Shown: piece after piece, positions 9,117-17,044 of the stretch
Numbering within the stretch: the first letter of the stretch is position 1
How the letters are laid out: every line of letters begins with the position of its first letter
From: WHSW01 sp963705955
GTDB taxonomy: Bacteria; Actinomycetota; Thermoleophilia; Solirubrobacterales; 70-9
Direction of reading: 5' to 3'
NCBI GenBank assembly: GCA_963705955.1
Contig: CAVPLH010000006.1
Coordinates: forward strand, 1,178,001 to 1,242,000
DNA length: 64,000 bases
The notes under the pieces: model-generated
Databases searched by the model: none
Told to the model about the DNA's origin: nothing
Seen by the model: the letters and a program-made list of their open reading frames with translations, nothing else
Translations under genes and position numbers: made by a program

Positions 9117-9955
9117 CGTCGGGTGTGACGCAGAACGGGCTCGAGGACCAGCTTGTCGATCGCGACGATCACGACCAGCATCACGAAACCCCACGCCATC
9201 ATGCCCGTGAAGCTGCCGGCGTCGTACCAGTAGGCGGCCTGGAAGCCGATCCCCTCCTCGCTGCCGAAGAACTCGACGAGCAGGATGGCGCCCCAGGCCG
9301 CCAGCACGGCGACGCGGAAGCCGGCGATTATGTACTCGCTCATCGTCGGCAGGACGAGCTTGCGGAACTGGCGCAGCACGGGGACCTTGTAGGCAGTCGA
9401 CATCTTCTGCAGGTCGCCGTCGACCGCCTGCGCACCCTGCCGTGTGCTGACGATCAGCATCGGCGTCGCCGATACCGAGGCGACGAAGATCGGGCCGATG
9501 TCGTCGAACGCCCACCACATCACCGCGAGCAGCGCCCAGATGAACGCCGGGAGGGCGATGCCGACCATCACCACATCGGTGAGGAAGTAGCGGACCTGCC
9601 ACCACCGACCCATCGCAAATCCGACCAGGATCCCGACCACGAGGATGATCACGAGCGCGACCAACGCCGTCTGGATCGTCACCCAGATGTTCGGAAGCAG
9701 GAGGTCGCGGTGGTCGTAGAGGAACTCGCCTACCTCGATCGGGGTCGGGATGCGATCGATCTCCGATCCGACGAGCTGCCAGAGCAGCAGGGCGAGGATC
9801 CTCGCCGTCCAGACCGCGGCGGTGTCGGAGACGAGGAAGCTCCACCACTTCCGCGAGCCGGTGCTCAGGTCTTCGTCCGTGATCGCGGAACGGTCGATGT
9901 CCGAGTTGCGTGGGTCGACGCCCGGCAGATCTCCGGCCCGGTCGGCTATGCCCAT
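9083..9955 (-). CDS. NitT/TauT-type ABC transporter permease (BPD_transp_1)
   Basis: 290 residues with an N-terminal cytoplasmic stretch of about 45 residues and about six membrane helices (for example VTIQTALVALVIILVVGILVG, VVMVGIALPAFIWALLAVMW and GFVMLVVIVAI). The EAA-loop region is MSTAYKVPVLRQFRKLVLPTM, which contacts the ATPase. It pairs with the permease directly upstream (34-bp gap) to form a heterodimeric channel. This matches sulfonate/nitrate/taurine/pyrimidine-precursor type importers. The corresponding ATPase is at 1311-2116. Confidence 0.88.
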   Translation of the reverse strand: MGIADRAGDLPGVDPRNSDIDRSAITDEDLSTGSRKWWSFLVSDTAAVWTARILALLLWQLVGSEIDRIPTPIEVGEFLYDHRDLLLPNIWVTIQTALVALVIILVVGILVGFAMGRWWQVRYFLTDVVMVGIALPAFIWALLAVMWWAFDDIGPIFVASVSATPMLIVSTRQGAQAVDGDLQKMSTAYKVPVLRQFRKLVLPTMSEYIIAGFRVAVLAAWGAILLVEFFGSEEGIGFQAAYWYDAGSFTGMMAWGFVMLVVIVAIDKLVLEPVLRHTRRWRAKSAAWTM

Positions 9956-9989
9956 CGCGCGCCTCCGGCGCGTTTGCGGCGGGCCGCGC

Positions 9990-10835
9990 TCACATCGAGT
10001 CCTCGGCCATTCCGGGGTTGCGCCAGGCGAAGATGCGTCGCTCCGCCGGAGCGAGAAGAAGGCGCTCGACGACGATCACGAAGATGACGAAGAACATCAT
10101 CCACGACAGCGCGTCGAGCACCGAGAAGCTCGTGAACGCCTTGTGGATCTCGAAGCCGACCCCGCTCGAGCTCCCGAACGTCTCGGTCAGAGCCTCGAGC
10201 TTCCACGAGTCGGCGAACGAGACCCGTGCCGCGGCAAGCAGGAACGGCAGCACGGCGGGGATCACCACATAAGCCGTCACGTGCCTGCTGTCCCGCCTGA
10301 AGGCGCGGCTCATCCCCATCAGGCCCTCGTCGGCCGAGGCCACGCCGGCGGCCACGTTGATCGACACCGCGGGCAGGACCAGCAGCATGACGACGAACGC
10401 CGGACCGATGTCGCTGATCCCGAAGACGACCAGCGAGACCACCGCGTAGACGACCAGCGGGACGTTGGCCAGCAGGTAGACGAGGTCGTGGAAGAACGCC
10501 CGCGCATAGCGGTACCGGCCCATCAGCAGCCCGATCACGATGCCGAGCACCAGCGCCGCTCCCCACCCCAGCATCGTCTTCTCGAGGCTCTTCACGAAGG
10601 CATCGACGACCACGCCCTCCTTCAGCAGCGCCCGCATGTTGTCGACGACCGCGAACGGGGAGGGAAGGACGATCGGCTCGAACTTCCACTCCGCGAGTGC
10701 CGCCCAGAGCCCGATGAAGCAGGCGGCCCCGAGGAGCGAGAGGAGGACCCGGGCCACCGCCCGGCTGCGGATCCATCGGAACGGTCCCTGGACGCCGATC
10801 GTGGGGCCGCGCAGAGTGTCCTGGGCGGCGCTCAT
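9990..10835 (-). CDS. NitT/TauT-type ABC transporter permease (BPD_transp_1)
   Basis: 281 residues with hydrophobic segments VLLSLLGAACFIGLWAAL, MLGWGAALVLGIVIGLLMG, LLANVPLVVYAVVSLVVFG and WMMFFVIFVIVVERLLL. The cytoplasmic coupling loop is MSRAFRRDSRHVTAYVVIPAV. It lies 49 bp after the binding-protein gene and 34 bp before the second permease, in one minus-strand operon starting at the promoter around 12121-12180. Confidence 0.88.
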   Translation of the reverse strand: MSAAQDTLRGPTIGVQGPFRWIRSRAVARVLLSLLGAACFIGLWAALAEWKFEPIVLPSPFAVVDNMRALLKEGVVVDAFVKSLEKTMLGWGAALVLGIVIGLLMGRYRYARAFFHDLVYLLANVPLVVYAVVSLVVFGISDIGPAFVVMLLVLPAVSINVAAGVASADEGLMGMSRAFRRDSRHVTAYVVIPAVLPFLLAAARVSFADSWKLEALTETFGSSSGVGFEIHKAFTSFSVLDALSWMMFFVIFVIVVERLLLAPAERRIFAWRNPGMAEDSM

Positions 10836-10884
10836 CGGCCGGCCATCGCCCGCTCCGTCGCTCCCCGGCGCCTACCTCGGACTA

Positions 10885-12000
10885 TCAGCCGCTGCTCGGA
10901 GCCGTCGCCTCCCCCTGCACCGTCTCGGTCACGTCTCCCGTCTTCGGGTCGATGACCGCGAACTCGCCGAGCGCCGTGTCCTCGGTGATCGCCCCCGCGC
11001 CCAGCAGCAGGTCGAAGACACCGAACTCGTTGTCGATCCAATCCTTCGTCAGGTAGACCGAGTCCTGCTGGAAATCGAACGTGTTGTGGATGTAGTCCTT
11101 GATGTACGTCTCGTCCTCGGGGCTCTGGATCGCGAAGTCCGCCGGGTTGTCGTGGATGATCTGGTCGGGGTTCTTCTCCCACTCGTCCATCCCCTCCTGC
11201 CAGACGTCGAGGAAGAAGGCGACGAGGTCGGGGTTCGCGTCGAACCAGTCCTTGCGAGCGACGAAGTTGTTCGAATCGACACCGAGGTGGTTCGGGTCGG
11301 CGGCGACTTGCTCGGCGAACAGCTGCGACGCCGCCTTGCCGTCATAGAGCGGCTTCACCGCGCCAGTCCGCAGGGCCTCGGTGCCCTGGAACGGATCGAG
11401 GATCCCCGCGCACACGTCGCCGTCGGCGACCAGCTGCGGCATCACCTGGTAGTCGGCGGTGACGAGCGGCAGGTCGCTCGAGCCCTCGGCGATCTCGCGC
11501 CCGTCGATCTGGTCGATCAGGCTGGCCCAGACGATCGTGTTCCCGGTCGTCGCCTCAGCCGCGACCTTGCATCCCTGCGGAAGGTCGGCCGCCGTCTTGT
11601 AGTCGGTATCACCCGCGACGACGAAGATGTCCTTGTTGGCGTTGTACTTTCCGAAGGTGACCGTGTCGATCCCCTGATCGTCGAGCTGCCAGGTCTCATA
11701 CGTGCCCGTCGACAGGATGTCGGCGTTGCCACCGGCGAAGAGCCCGAACTCGTCGAAGGACTGGAACGCGTTGATGTCGATCCCCGCCTCCTGGCCCTTC
11801 TTGTCGAGGATGCCGCTGTCGACGATGTAGTTCCAGACCGGGTCGGGGGCGAATGCGAAGCGGATCACCTTCTGCGCCTCGATGTCGCCGGTGCTCCCGC
11901 TGTCGTCGCTGCCTCCGCAGGCTCCAAGGGCGACCACGCTCACGAGGGCCAGCCCGCCAAGCAGCAGGCGGCTCCATCGCCTTCTTAGCGTCCTCACCAT
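10885..12000 (-). CDS. NitT/TauT-type ABC transporter substrate-binding lipoprotein
   Basis: 372 codons. The ATG at 12000 follows GAGAGGAGAG on the minus strand; an upstream in-frame start at 12099 would add an unlikely 33 residues. The lipoprotein signal is LLLGGLALVSVVALGACGG (lipobox LGAC). The mature part, with 'DPVWNYIVDSGILDKKGQEAGIDI', 'GGNADILSTGTYE' and 'LPQGCKVAAEATTGN', has the layout of NMT1/SsuA-type periplasmic proteins. The ligand cannot be told from sequence. It is the first gene of the transporter operon. Confidence 0.87.
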   Translation of the reverse strand: MVRTLRRRWSRLLLGGLALVSVVALGACGGSDDSGSTGDIEAQKVIRFAFAPDPVWNYIVDSGILDKKGQEAGIDINAFQSFDEFGLFAGGNADILSTGTYETWQLDDQGIDTVTFGKYNANKDIFVVAGDTDYKTAADLPQGCKVAAEATTGNTIVWASLIDQIDGREIAEGSSDLPLVTADYQVMPQLVADGDVCAGILDPFQGTEALRTGAVKPLYDGKAASQLFAEQVAADPNHLGVDSNNFVARKDWFDANPDLVAFFLDVWQEGMDEWEKNPDQIIHDNPADFAIQSPEDETYIKDYIHNTFDFQQDSVYLTKDWIDNEFGVFDLLLGAGAITEDTALGEFAVIDPKTGDVTETVQGEATAPSSG

Positions 12001-12306
12001 GAGTCTCTCCTCTCGATCCCTCCTGGTATCTGAGCCCCGTGGCCTGCTCTCGAGCGTGTGTGCCTTCCCGAAAATCGACCTGTCGCCCGACTCGACCAAC
12101 GGCGCGCCGCCCCCGAAAGCTTTGCTAAACGAGAAACAGCAGCGCTACTGTATCCCCGGAGTTTGGCCAAGTCAAGCTCAATCTATCGGCGGGTGCGCGA
12201 CGAGCGCGAACTGGCTTTGCAACGCGGATTGGCCTGGTCCAGTTAGTGCTGCTAACGTCCCGTCGAGGTCGTTGCGGCACCCGATGAACGCGAGGATGGA
12301 GAGCTG
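12001..12306. promoter_or_regulatory. Divergent control region between the binding-protein operon and the Gfo/Idh gene
   Basis: The gene-free gap of about 305 bp holds a minus-strand promoter: TTGACT (12170-12175), 17 nt, TACAGT (12147-12152). It is followed by a conserved block with GCTGTTTCTCGTTTAGCA. On the plus side GTTAGTGCTGCTAAC (12242-12256) has inverted GTTAG/CTAAC arms and shares GTTAGTG with 2287-2293 in the other divergent gap. The layout parallels that at 2117-2367, which indicates one regulator for both. Confidence 0.6.
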
Positions 12307-13257
12307 ATGCGCTGGGGAATGATCGGAACCCGGGGACTCGTCGACAAGGGCGGGCTGAACGCGTTCAAGGAGGCGGAGAACGCCGAGCTGGTCGCCGTGC
12401 TCAGCAGCGACCCCGCTCGCGCCGAGGAGTTCGGCGCCGAGCACGCGGTCGAGACGGCGACCGCCGACATCGGGGAGTTCCTCGGCGCCCCCGATCTCGA
12501 GGCGGTGTGGATCGCCTCCCCCACCTGGCGGCACCACGAGCAGGGCCGCGCGGCCCTGGACGCCGGCAAGCATGTCCTGCTCGAGAAGCCGCTGGCGATC
12601 AGCGTCGAGGCGGGCTGGGACCTGGTCGAGGCCGCTCGGAAGTCGGGCGTCCTGCTCGCCACCGGCTATCAGGCGCGCTACGTGCCGGGGCACCTGAACA
12701 TGAAGCGGCTGATCGAAGAGGGCGCGATCGGCGAGCCGTCGGCGGCGAGGACCTACTACGGCATCCATCGCCCCGGTCCGCCGCCGGAGTGGCGCCAGAA
12801 GCGCGAGACCGCCCGCTGGGGGGCGCTATCCGACGTCGGGACGCATCACATCGACCTGATTCGGATGCTGCTCGGCGAGGTCTCCGAGGCAACCGGATAC
12901 CACGAGCGCCAGCAGGGCTTCGAGACCGACGACGCGGTCGCGGCTGCGATGCGGCTCGAGTCGGGGCCGGTCGCGACGCTGACGATGAGCACCAACGCCT
13001 GGGTGCAGTACACGCGCGTCGAGGTGCACGGCACCGAGGGCGCGCTGGTCGCCGAGGACACCTCGCCGACCGGCCAGGGAGCGGTGACCTTGCTTCGAGC
13101 GGGCGAAGGACCGGAGGACGTGACCGGCGAGCGGCCCAACTCCTGGGTTGCCCAACTGGAGACCGTGACCCGGGCGGCCTCGGGCGACGAGGTCGACTAC
13201 GCAACTGGCGAGGACGGCGCCCGCAACCTCGAGATCATGGAGCAGATCATCGATTGA
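12307..13257 (+). CDS. Gfo/Idh/MocA family NAD(P)-dependent oxidoreductase
   Basis: 316 residues. The Rossmann start is WGMIGTRGLVDKGGLNAF, the ASPTWRHHEQGRAALDAGKH segment follows, and the family motif EKPLA is present (Lys-Pro of the active site). In the C-terminal domain GALSDVGTHHIDLIRMLLG supplies the catalytic-site His. These enzymes oxidise sugars, inositols or related alcohols. The ATG at 12307 follows GGAGAG. It is divergent from the transporter operon and probably under the same control. Substrate unknown. Confidence 0.87.
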   Translation: MRWGMIGTRGLVDKGGLNAFKEAENAELVAVLSSDPARAEEFGAEHAVETATADIGEFLGAPDLEAVWIASPTWRHHEQGRAALDAGKHVLLEKPLAISVEAGWDLVEAARKSGVLLATGYQARYVPGHLNMKRLIEEGAIGEPSAARTYYGIHRPGPPPEWRQKRETARWGALSDVGTHHIDLIRMLLGEVSEATGYHERQQGFETDDAVAAAMRLESGPVATLTMSTNAWVQYTRVEVHGTEGALVAEDTSPTGQGAVTLLRAGEGPEDVTGERPNSWVAQLETVTRAASGDEVDYATGEDGARNLEIMEQIID

Positions 13258-13286
13258 TCCGGTCGCCTGAGCCGCAGCCCCGCCGA

Positions 13287-13721
13287 TCAGCCGTGCCGAT
13301 CCTCGGCGATCAGGCGCTCGACCGCCTCGACCGCCTCCCGCGCACGGCGTCGACTGCGAAACATCAGCGTGTTCGGTGCCACGAGCCGACGCGACTCCTG
13401 AAAGTAGGCGTCCGGGAAGTCGTCGAACACTCCCGGCTTCGCCGGCGTCTCGGGCTTCGGCGGGACGAGCGCGACCTGGACCGCGCCGCCGGGCCGCCCT
13501 CGGATCACCTCGACCGAGCCGATCTCCGAGTACGGGAAGGCGGTGACGGACCAGCGGCGCAACCCGCTTCGCTTCGAGATCAGGGCCCGTGCCGGGGCGC
13601 AGACGAGGGCGTTGGCCCCGAGGCCCCGCGTGCTCCAGACGCCGACCACCTCCTCGCCGGCCTCGAGTGCCTGCTCGATCACGTCTCGCATCCCCCGCGG
13701 CAGTCCGTCCAGCGCCGGCAC
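13287..13721 (-). CDS. Hypothetical protein, possible bacterial PH-like domain
   Basis: A 144-residue soluble protein. The GTG at 13721 is chosen because longer starts would run into the divergent ureohydrolase gene. The run EEVVGVWSTRG, ALVCAPARALISKR and VTAFPYSEIGSVEVIRG is a beta-strand series like that of small bacterial PH-like (bPH) domains. It ends in a basic helix (FRSRRRAREAVEAVERLI). No catalytic motif is seen. Family call is weak. Confidence 0.6.
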   Translation of the reverse strand: MPALDGLPRGMRDVIEQALEAGEEVVGVWSTRGLGANALVCAPARALISKRSGLRRWSVTAFPYSEIGSVEVIRGRPGGAVQVALVPPKPETPAKPGVFDDFPDAYFQESRRLVAPNTLMFRSRRRAREAVEAVERLIAEDRHG

Positions 13722-13764
13722 GGCGAGCGATGCTAGTCGAGCTCCAGAGCGACCGGGGAGCCGG

Positions 13765-14727
13765 GTGATCGTGTACGAGCCCTGGGACGCTCTCACGGCG
13801 CCGCGCTTCACGGGCCCCCGCACCTACGCGCGGCTGCCGCACGTCACCGACCTCGCCGGGGTGCACGCCGCGGTCTTCGGGATCCCCTGGGACGGTGGCG
13901 CCTCGTTCCGTGGCGGGGCGCGGTTCGGCCCCGAGGGCGTGCGATCGGCCTCCGGGATGATCCGAACCTACAACCCGGTCCAGAAGGTGCAGGTCTTCGG
14001 GGCGCTGTCGACGATCGACTACGGGGACGCTCCGACCGCCCCCGGGTACATCGAGGAGACGCTCGAGCGCGTCGAGGCCTTCGTGCGCCCGATCGCGGAG
14101 TCGCCGGCGATCCCGGTGGCGATCGGCGGGGACCACTCGATGACGCTGGCCGAGTTGCGGGCGCTCGCCGCCGTCCACGGTCCGCTCGGGCTCGTCCACC
14201 TCGACTCCCACACGGATCTCTGGGACAGCTACAACGGGCTCCCCTACAGCCACGGGACGATGTTCCGGCGCGCGCTCGAGCAGGGGATCCTCGATCCGGC
14301 CCGCGTCCTGCAGGCCGGCATGCGCGGGTCGCTGTACGGCGAGGCCGATGAGGAGATCCCGGGTGCGCTCGGCGTCGAGACGATCCCCTGGACCGCGCTC
14401 GCCGAGATGACGCCCGACGAGCTCGCGGCGCGCGCCCGCGACCGGCTCGGGCCCGGCCCGGCGTTCCTGTCGCTCGATGTCGATTTCGTCGATGCCGCGT
14501 TCTGCCCCGGGACCGGCACGCCCGAGGTGGGCGGCCCGACGAGCTTCGAGGCGCTCCGCTATCTGCGCGCGCTCACCGGGCTCGATTTCGTCGGCTACGA
14601 CGTGGTCGAGGTCGCTCCCGCCTACGACGGGCCGGGCCAGGTCACCGGGCTGTTCGCGGCGAACGCGGTTTTCGAGATGCTCTCGCTGATCGCGCTCTCC
14701 GCCGAGCTGCCGCGCGACCGCGGCTGA
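13765..14727 (+). CDS. Agmatinase/arginase-family ureohydrolase
   Basis: 320 residues. The GTG at 13765 follows GGGGAG; a GTG at 13771 is equally possible. The binuclear manganese signatures are complete: IGGDHSMTLAE (His), HLDSHTDLWD (Asp-His-Asp) and SLDVDFVDAAFCPGTGTPEVGG (Asp-x-Asp). The family hydrolyses C-N bonds of guanidino compounds to urea (agmatine, arginine, guanidinobutyrate, guanidine). Near the ACMSD-like, M24 creatinase-like and importer genes it may act on a nitrogen-rich substrate, but no specificity residue was decisive. Confidence 0.87.
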   Translation: MIVYEPWDALTAPRFTGPRTYARLPHVTDLAGVHAAVFGIPWDGGASFRGGARFGPEGVRSASGMIRTYNPVQKVQVFGALSTIDYGDAPTAPGYIEETLERVEAFVRPIAESPAIPVAIGGDHSMTLAELRALAAVHGPLGLVHLDSHTDLWDSYNGLPYSHGTMFRRALEQGILDPARVLQAGMRGSLYGEADEEIPGALGVETIPWTALAEMTPDELAARARDRLGPGPAFLSLDVDFVDAAFCPGTGTPEVGGPTSFEALRYLRALTGLDFVGYDVVEVAPAYDGPGQVTGLFAANAVFEMLSLIALSAELPRDRG

Positions 14728-14840
14728 GCGCCCGATCCCGCCTCGAGCGCCCGCGGGCGGGCGGTTTCACCGTGATGGTTTCGCAGCCGCGGTGTTCGAG
14801 GAGCAGGTGAACAGAACCGCTCGACAGAAGGAGTGACCCG

Positions 14841-15484
14841 ATGACCGGCTCGTCCGGACGATGCCTCCGGGTGCTCGGCACCGCTGTGATCGCAGTCGCG
14901 ATCGCGATCGCGGTGCCGGCGCTCGCCGGGGCCAAGGACCGCAACCACGACAATCTCCCGGATCGGTGGGAGCACGACAACGATCTCTCGCTGACCCACA
15001 ACCAGGCGCACCGCGATCAGGACCGCGACGGGCTCGAGAACCGTGGCGAGTTCCGGGGCGGCATGGACCCCCGCGACCGCGACTCGGACGACGACGGGAT
15101 CGAGGACGGCGACGAGGACGCCGGCAGGATCTCCTCGTTCGACCCGAGCACGGGCGAGCTGGTGATCAACACGTTCTCCGGCGGCCCGGTCAGCGGCATG
15201 GTCACCGACGAGACCGAGATCCGCTGCGACAACGAGGGCCCCGGGGATGACCAGGGCGACGACGGACCCGGGGACGACGACGGCGACGATGGTCCCGGCC
15301 ACGACGGCGGCGACGACCGGCGATCGTCCCGGGCACGGCCGCGACTCGCACAGCGGCCCCGGGGACGGTGACGACGACCGTAACTGCACGGTCGCCGACC
15401 TGGTCTGGAGGCGCGATCGTGCACGAGGCCGAGCTCGAGGTGACGGCGTCCGGGCCGATCTTCGAGGAGGTCGAGCTCCGGTAA
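14841..15484 (+). CDS. Secreted Asp-rich calcium-binding-like protein (two frameshifts)
   Basis: It has an N-terminal signal peptide (VLGTAVIAVAIAIAVPALAGA) and then thrombospondin-type-3/EF-hand-like Asp repeats (DRNHDNLPDRWE, DQDRDGLENRGEF, DRDSDDDGIEDGDEDAG). These are followed by a beta-rich stretch (TGELVINTFSGG, MVTDETEIRCD) and an Asp/Gly-rich low-complexity linker. After slips near 15325 and 15405 it ends NCTVADLVW ... IVHEAELEVTASG ... FEEVELR at TAA 15484. The start-region RBS is AAGGAG (14827-14832). Likely extracellular, with metal binding inferred from Asp spacing. It precedes a membrane-tethered sigma factor. Confidence 0.7.
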
Positions 15485-15563
15485 CCGGCGAACGGGATCG
15501 GGCGCGCTGCGAATTTCTCGCCGCACGGCGAGCCGCAGCGCGTTCTCGCTCGTATGACCGGAT

Positions 15564-16996
15564 GTGGGAGAGGAGCGCAGGGCGCAAAAGCCCAGGCTGA
15601 GACCGCTCGCCCAGTCGGTCCTCCGGACCCAGTCCGACGACCGCCTGGTCGCGCTGGCACGCGAGGGCCACGAGGCGGCGTTCGAGGAGATCGTGCGCCG
15701 TTATCGGCCGGGGCTGGTCGCCTTCGCGGCGGCGTACGCGCCGTCCGACCGCGCCGAGGACGTGGTCCAGGAGAGCCTGATCCGTTCCTGGGACGCACTG
15801 CGGGACTCGAAGGGTGAGATGAAGCTGAAGGCCTGGCTCTACACGATCGTTCGCAACCGGGCGCTCAACGCGCGCCGCGACGCGCGCACCCACCAACCGC
15901 TCTCGGACCAGATCGACGGCGTGCGCCGGCCCGACGAGGTCGTGCTGACGAAGGAGGAGCTCGTCCGGGTCGTGGCCGCGATGCGGGCGCTACCGGAGCC
16001 CCAGCGGGAGGCGCTGGTACACAGCGCGCTCGAGGGCCGCACGCACGAGCAGATCGCCGCTGCCGCCGGGACGAGCCCAGGCGCGGTCAGACAGCTGATC
16101 TACCGCGCCCGAGTGGCCGTCCGCGCCGGCGTCGGGCTGGTCATCCCGCTGCCGCTCGTACGCACCCTCGTCGAGCTCGGCGGGACGGGCGGGCCCGCGG
16201 TCGCGGCGGGGGGAGCGGTTGCCGGGGGCGCCGCCGCGGCGGGCGGGTCGCTGGCGACCAAGGCCGCGGTGGTCACCGCAGTCGGCGTGATCGCCGCCGG
16301 CTCGGGAATCGCGATCGAGCGCTCGGTGAACTCCGGTCATGGCTCCGAGAGCGGGCAGGGCACGGCCGATACGCGCGGACCCGGCGGCGGCGATCCTCAG
16401 CTCGTCGACGACTCCGAGGGCTCCTCGGGTCGGGGGCCGGGCTCATCGGTCCGGGTCATCGTCGGGACCCGGCTCGGGCCACGGTGACGAACGGGGGCCG
16501 GGCGGTGGCAACAGCGGGCCCGGCAGCGACTCTTCCGGCCCGGGCAGCGGAGGCGGCGGCTCGGGCAGCAGCGGGCCCGGCTCGGGCGGCTCGGGCTCCG
16601 GTACGAGCGGATCGGGCTCCGGCTCGAGCGGTCCGGCTCCGGCTCGTCGGGCTCCGGCTCGGGCTCGTCGGGCTCCGGCTCGGCTCGTCGGGCTCCGGCT
16701 CCGACTCCTCGGGCTCCGGCTCCGGCACGTCGGGCTCCGGCTCCGGCTCCTCGGGCTCCGGCTCCGGCTCCGGCTCCGGGCTCCGGCTCCTCGGGCTCCG
16801 GCTCGGGGTCGAGCGGCTCCGGTTCAGGCTCGTCCGGCTCCGGCTCGGGCGACGCCGCGACGACCACGGTCTCCTCATCCGGGCCGGGCTCGGGAACGAC
16901 GACCACGTCCACGACACGACGACGACGACGACGACCGACAACTCCGGGTCCGGAAGCCTCGGCTCCGACTCGTCGGGCTCGTCCGGCCCCGGGTAA
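15564..16996 (+). CDS. ECF sigma factor with C-terminal transmembrane segment and long Gly/Ser/Pro/Thr-rich tail (frameshifts in the tail)
   Basis: Residues 1-190 are a sigma-70 region 2 (HEAAFEEIVRRYRPGLVAFAAAYAP, AEDVVQESLIRSWDAL) plus region 4 (LPEPQREALVHSALEGRTHEQIAAAAGTS, GAVRQLIYRARVAVRAG). An Ala/Gly linker and one probable membrane helix follow (ATKAAVVTAVGVIAAGSGIAI). The tail of about 220 residues is made of GSGSSGPGSG-type repeats, then TTT and DNSGSG runs, ending at TAA 16996. The repeat tract contains several apparent one-base slips, so only the first 290 residues are read with certainty. No separate anti-sigma gene is adjacent. A role as a membrane-anchored regulator is inference. 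Confidence 0.75.
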
Positions 16997-17044
16997 CCGC
17001 CGAACGCCGTCGGCGGACGGCCCGTGGGGCGCCTCGGCGCGCGC

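Noticed and set aside
16480..16910. CRISPR-like or minisatellite array
   Set aside because: The short units (GGCTCCGGCTC, GGCTCGTC) are coding Gly/Ser repeats of the sigma factor tail without spacers of constant length.
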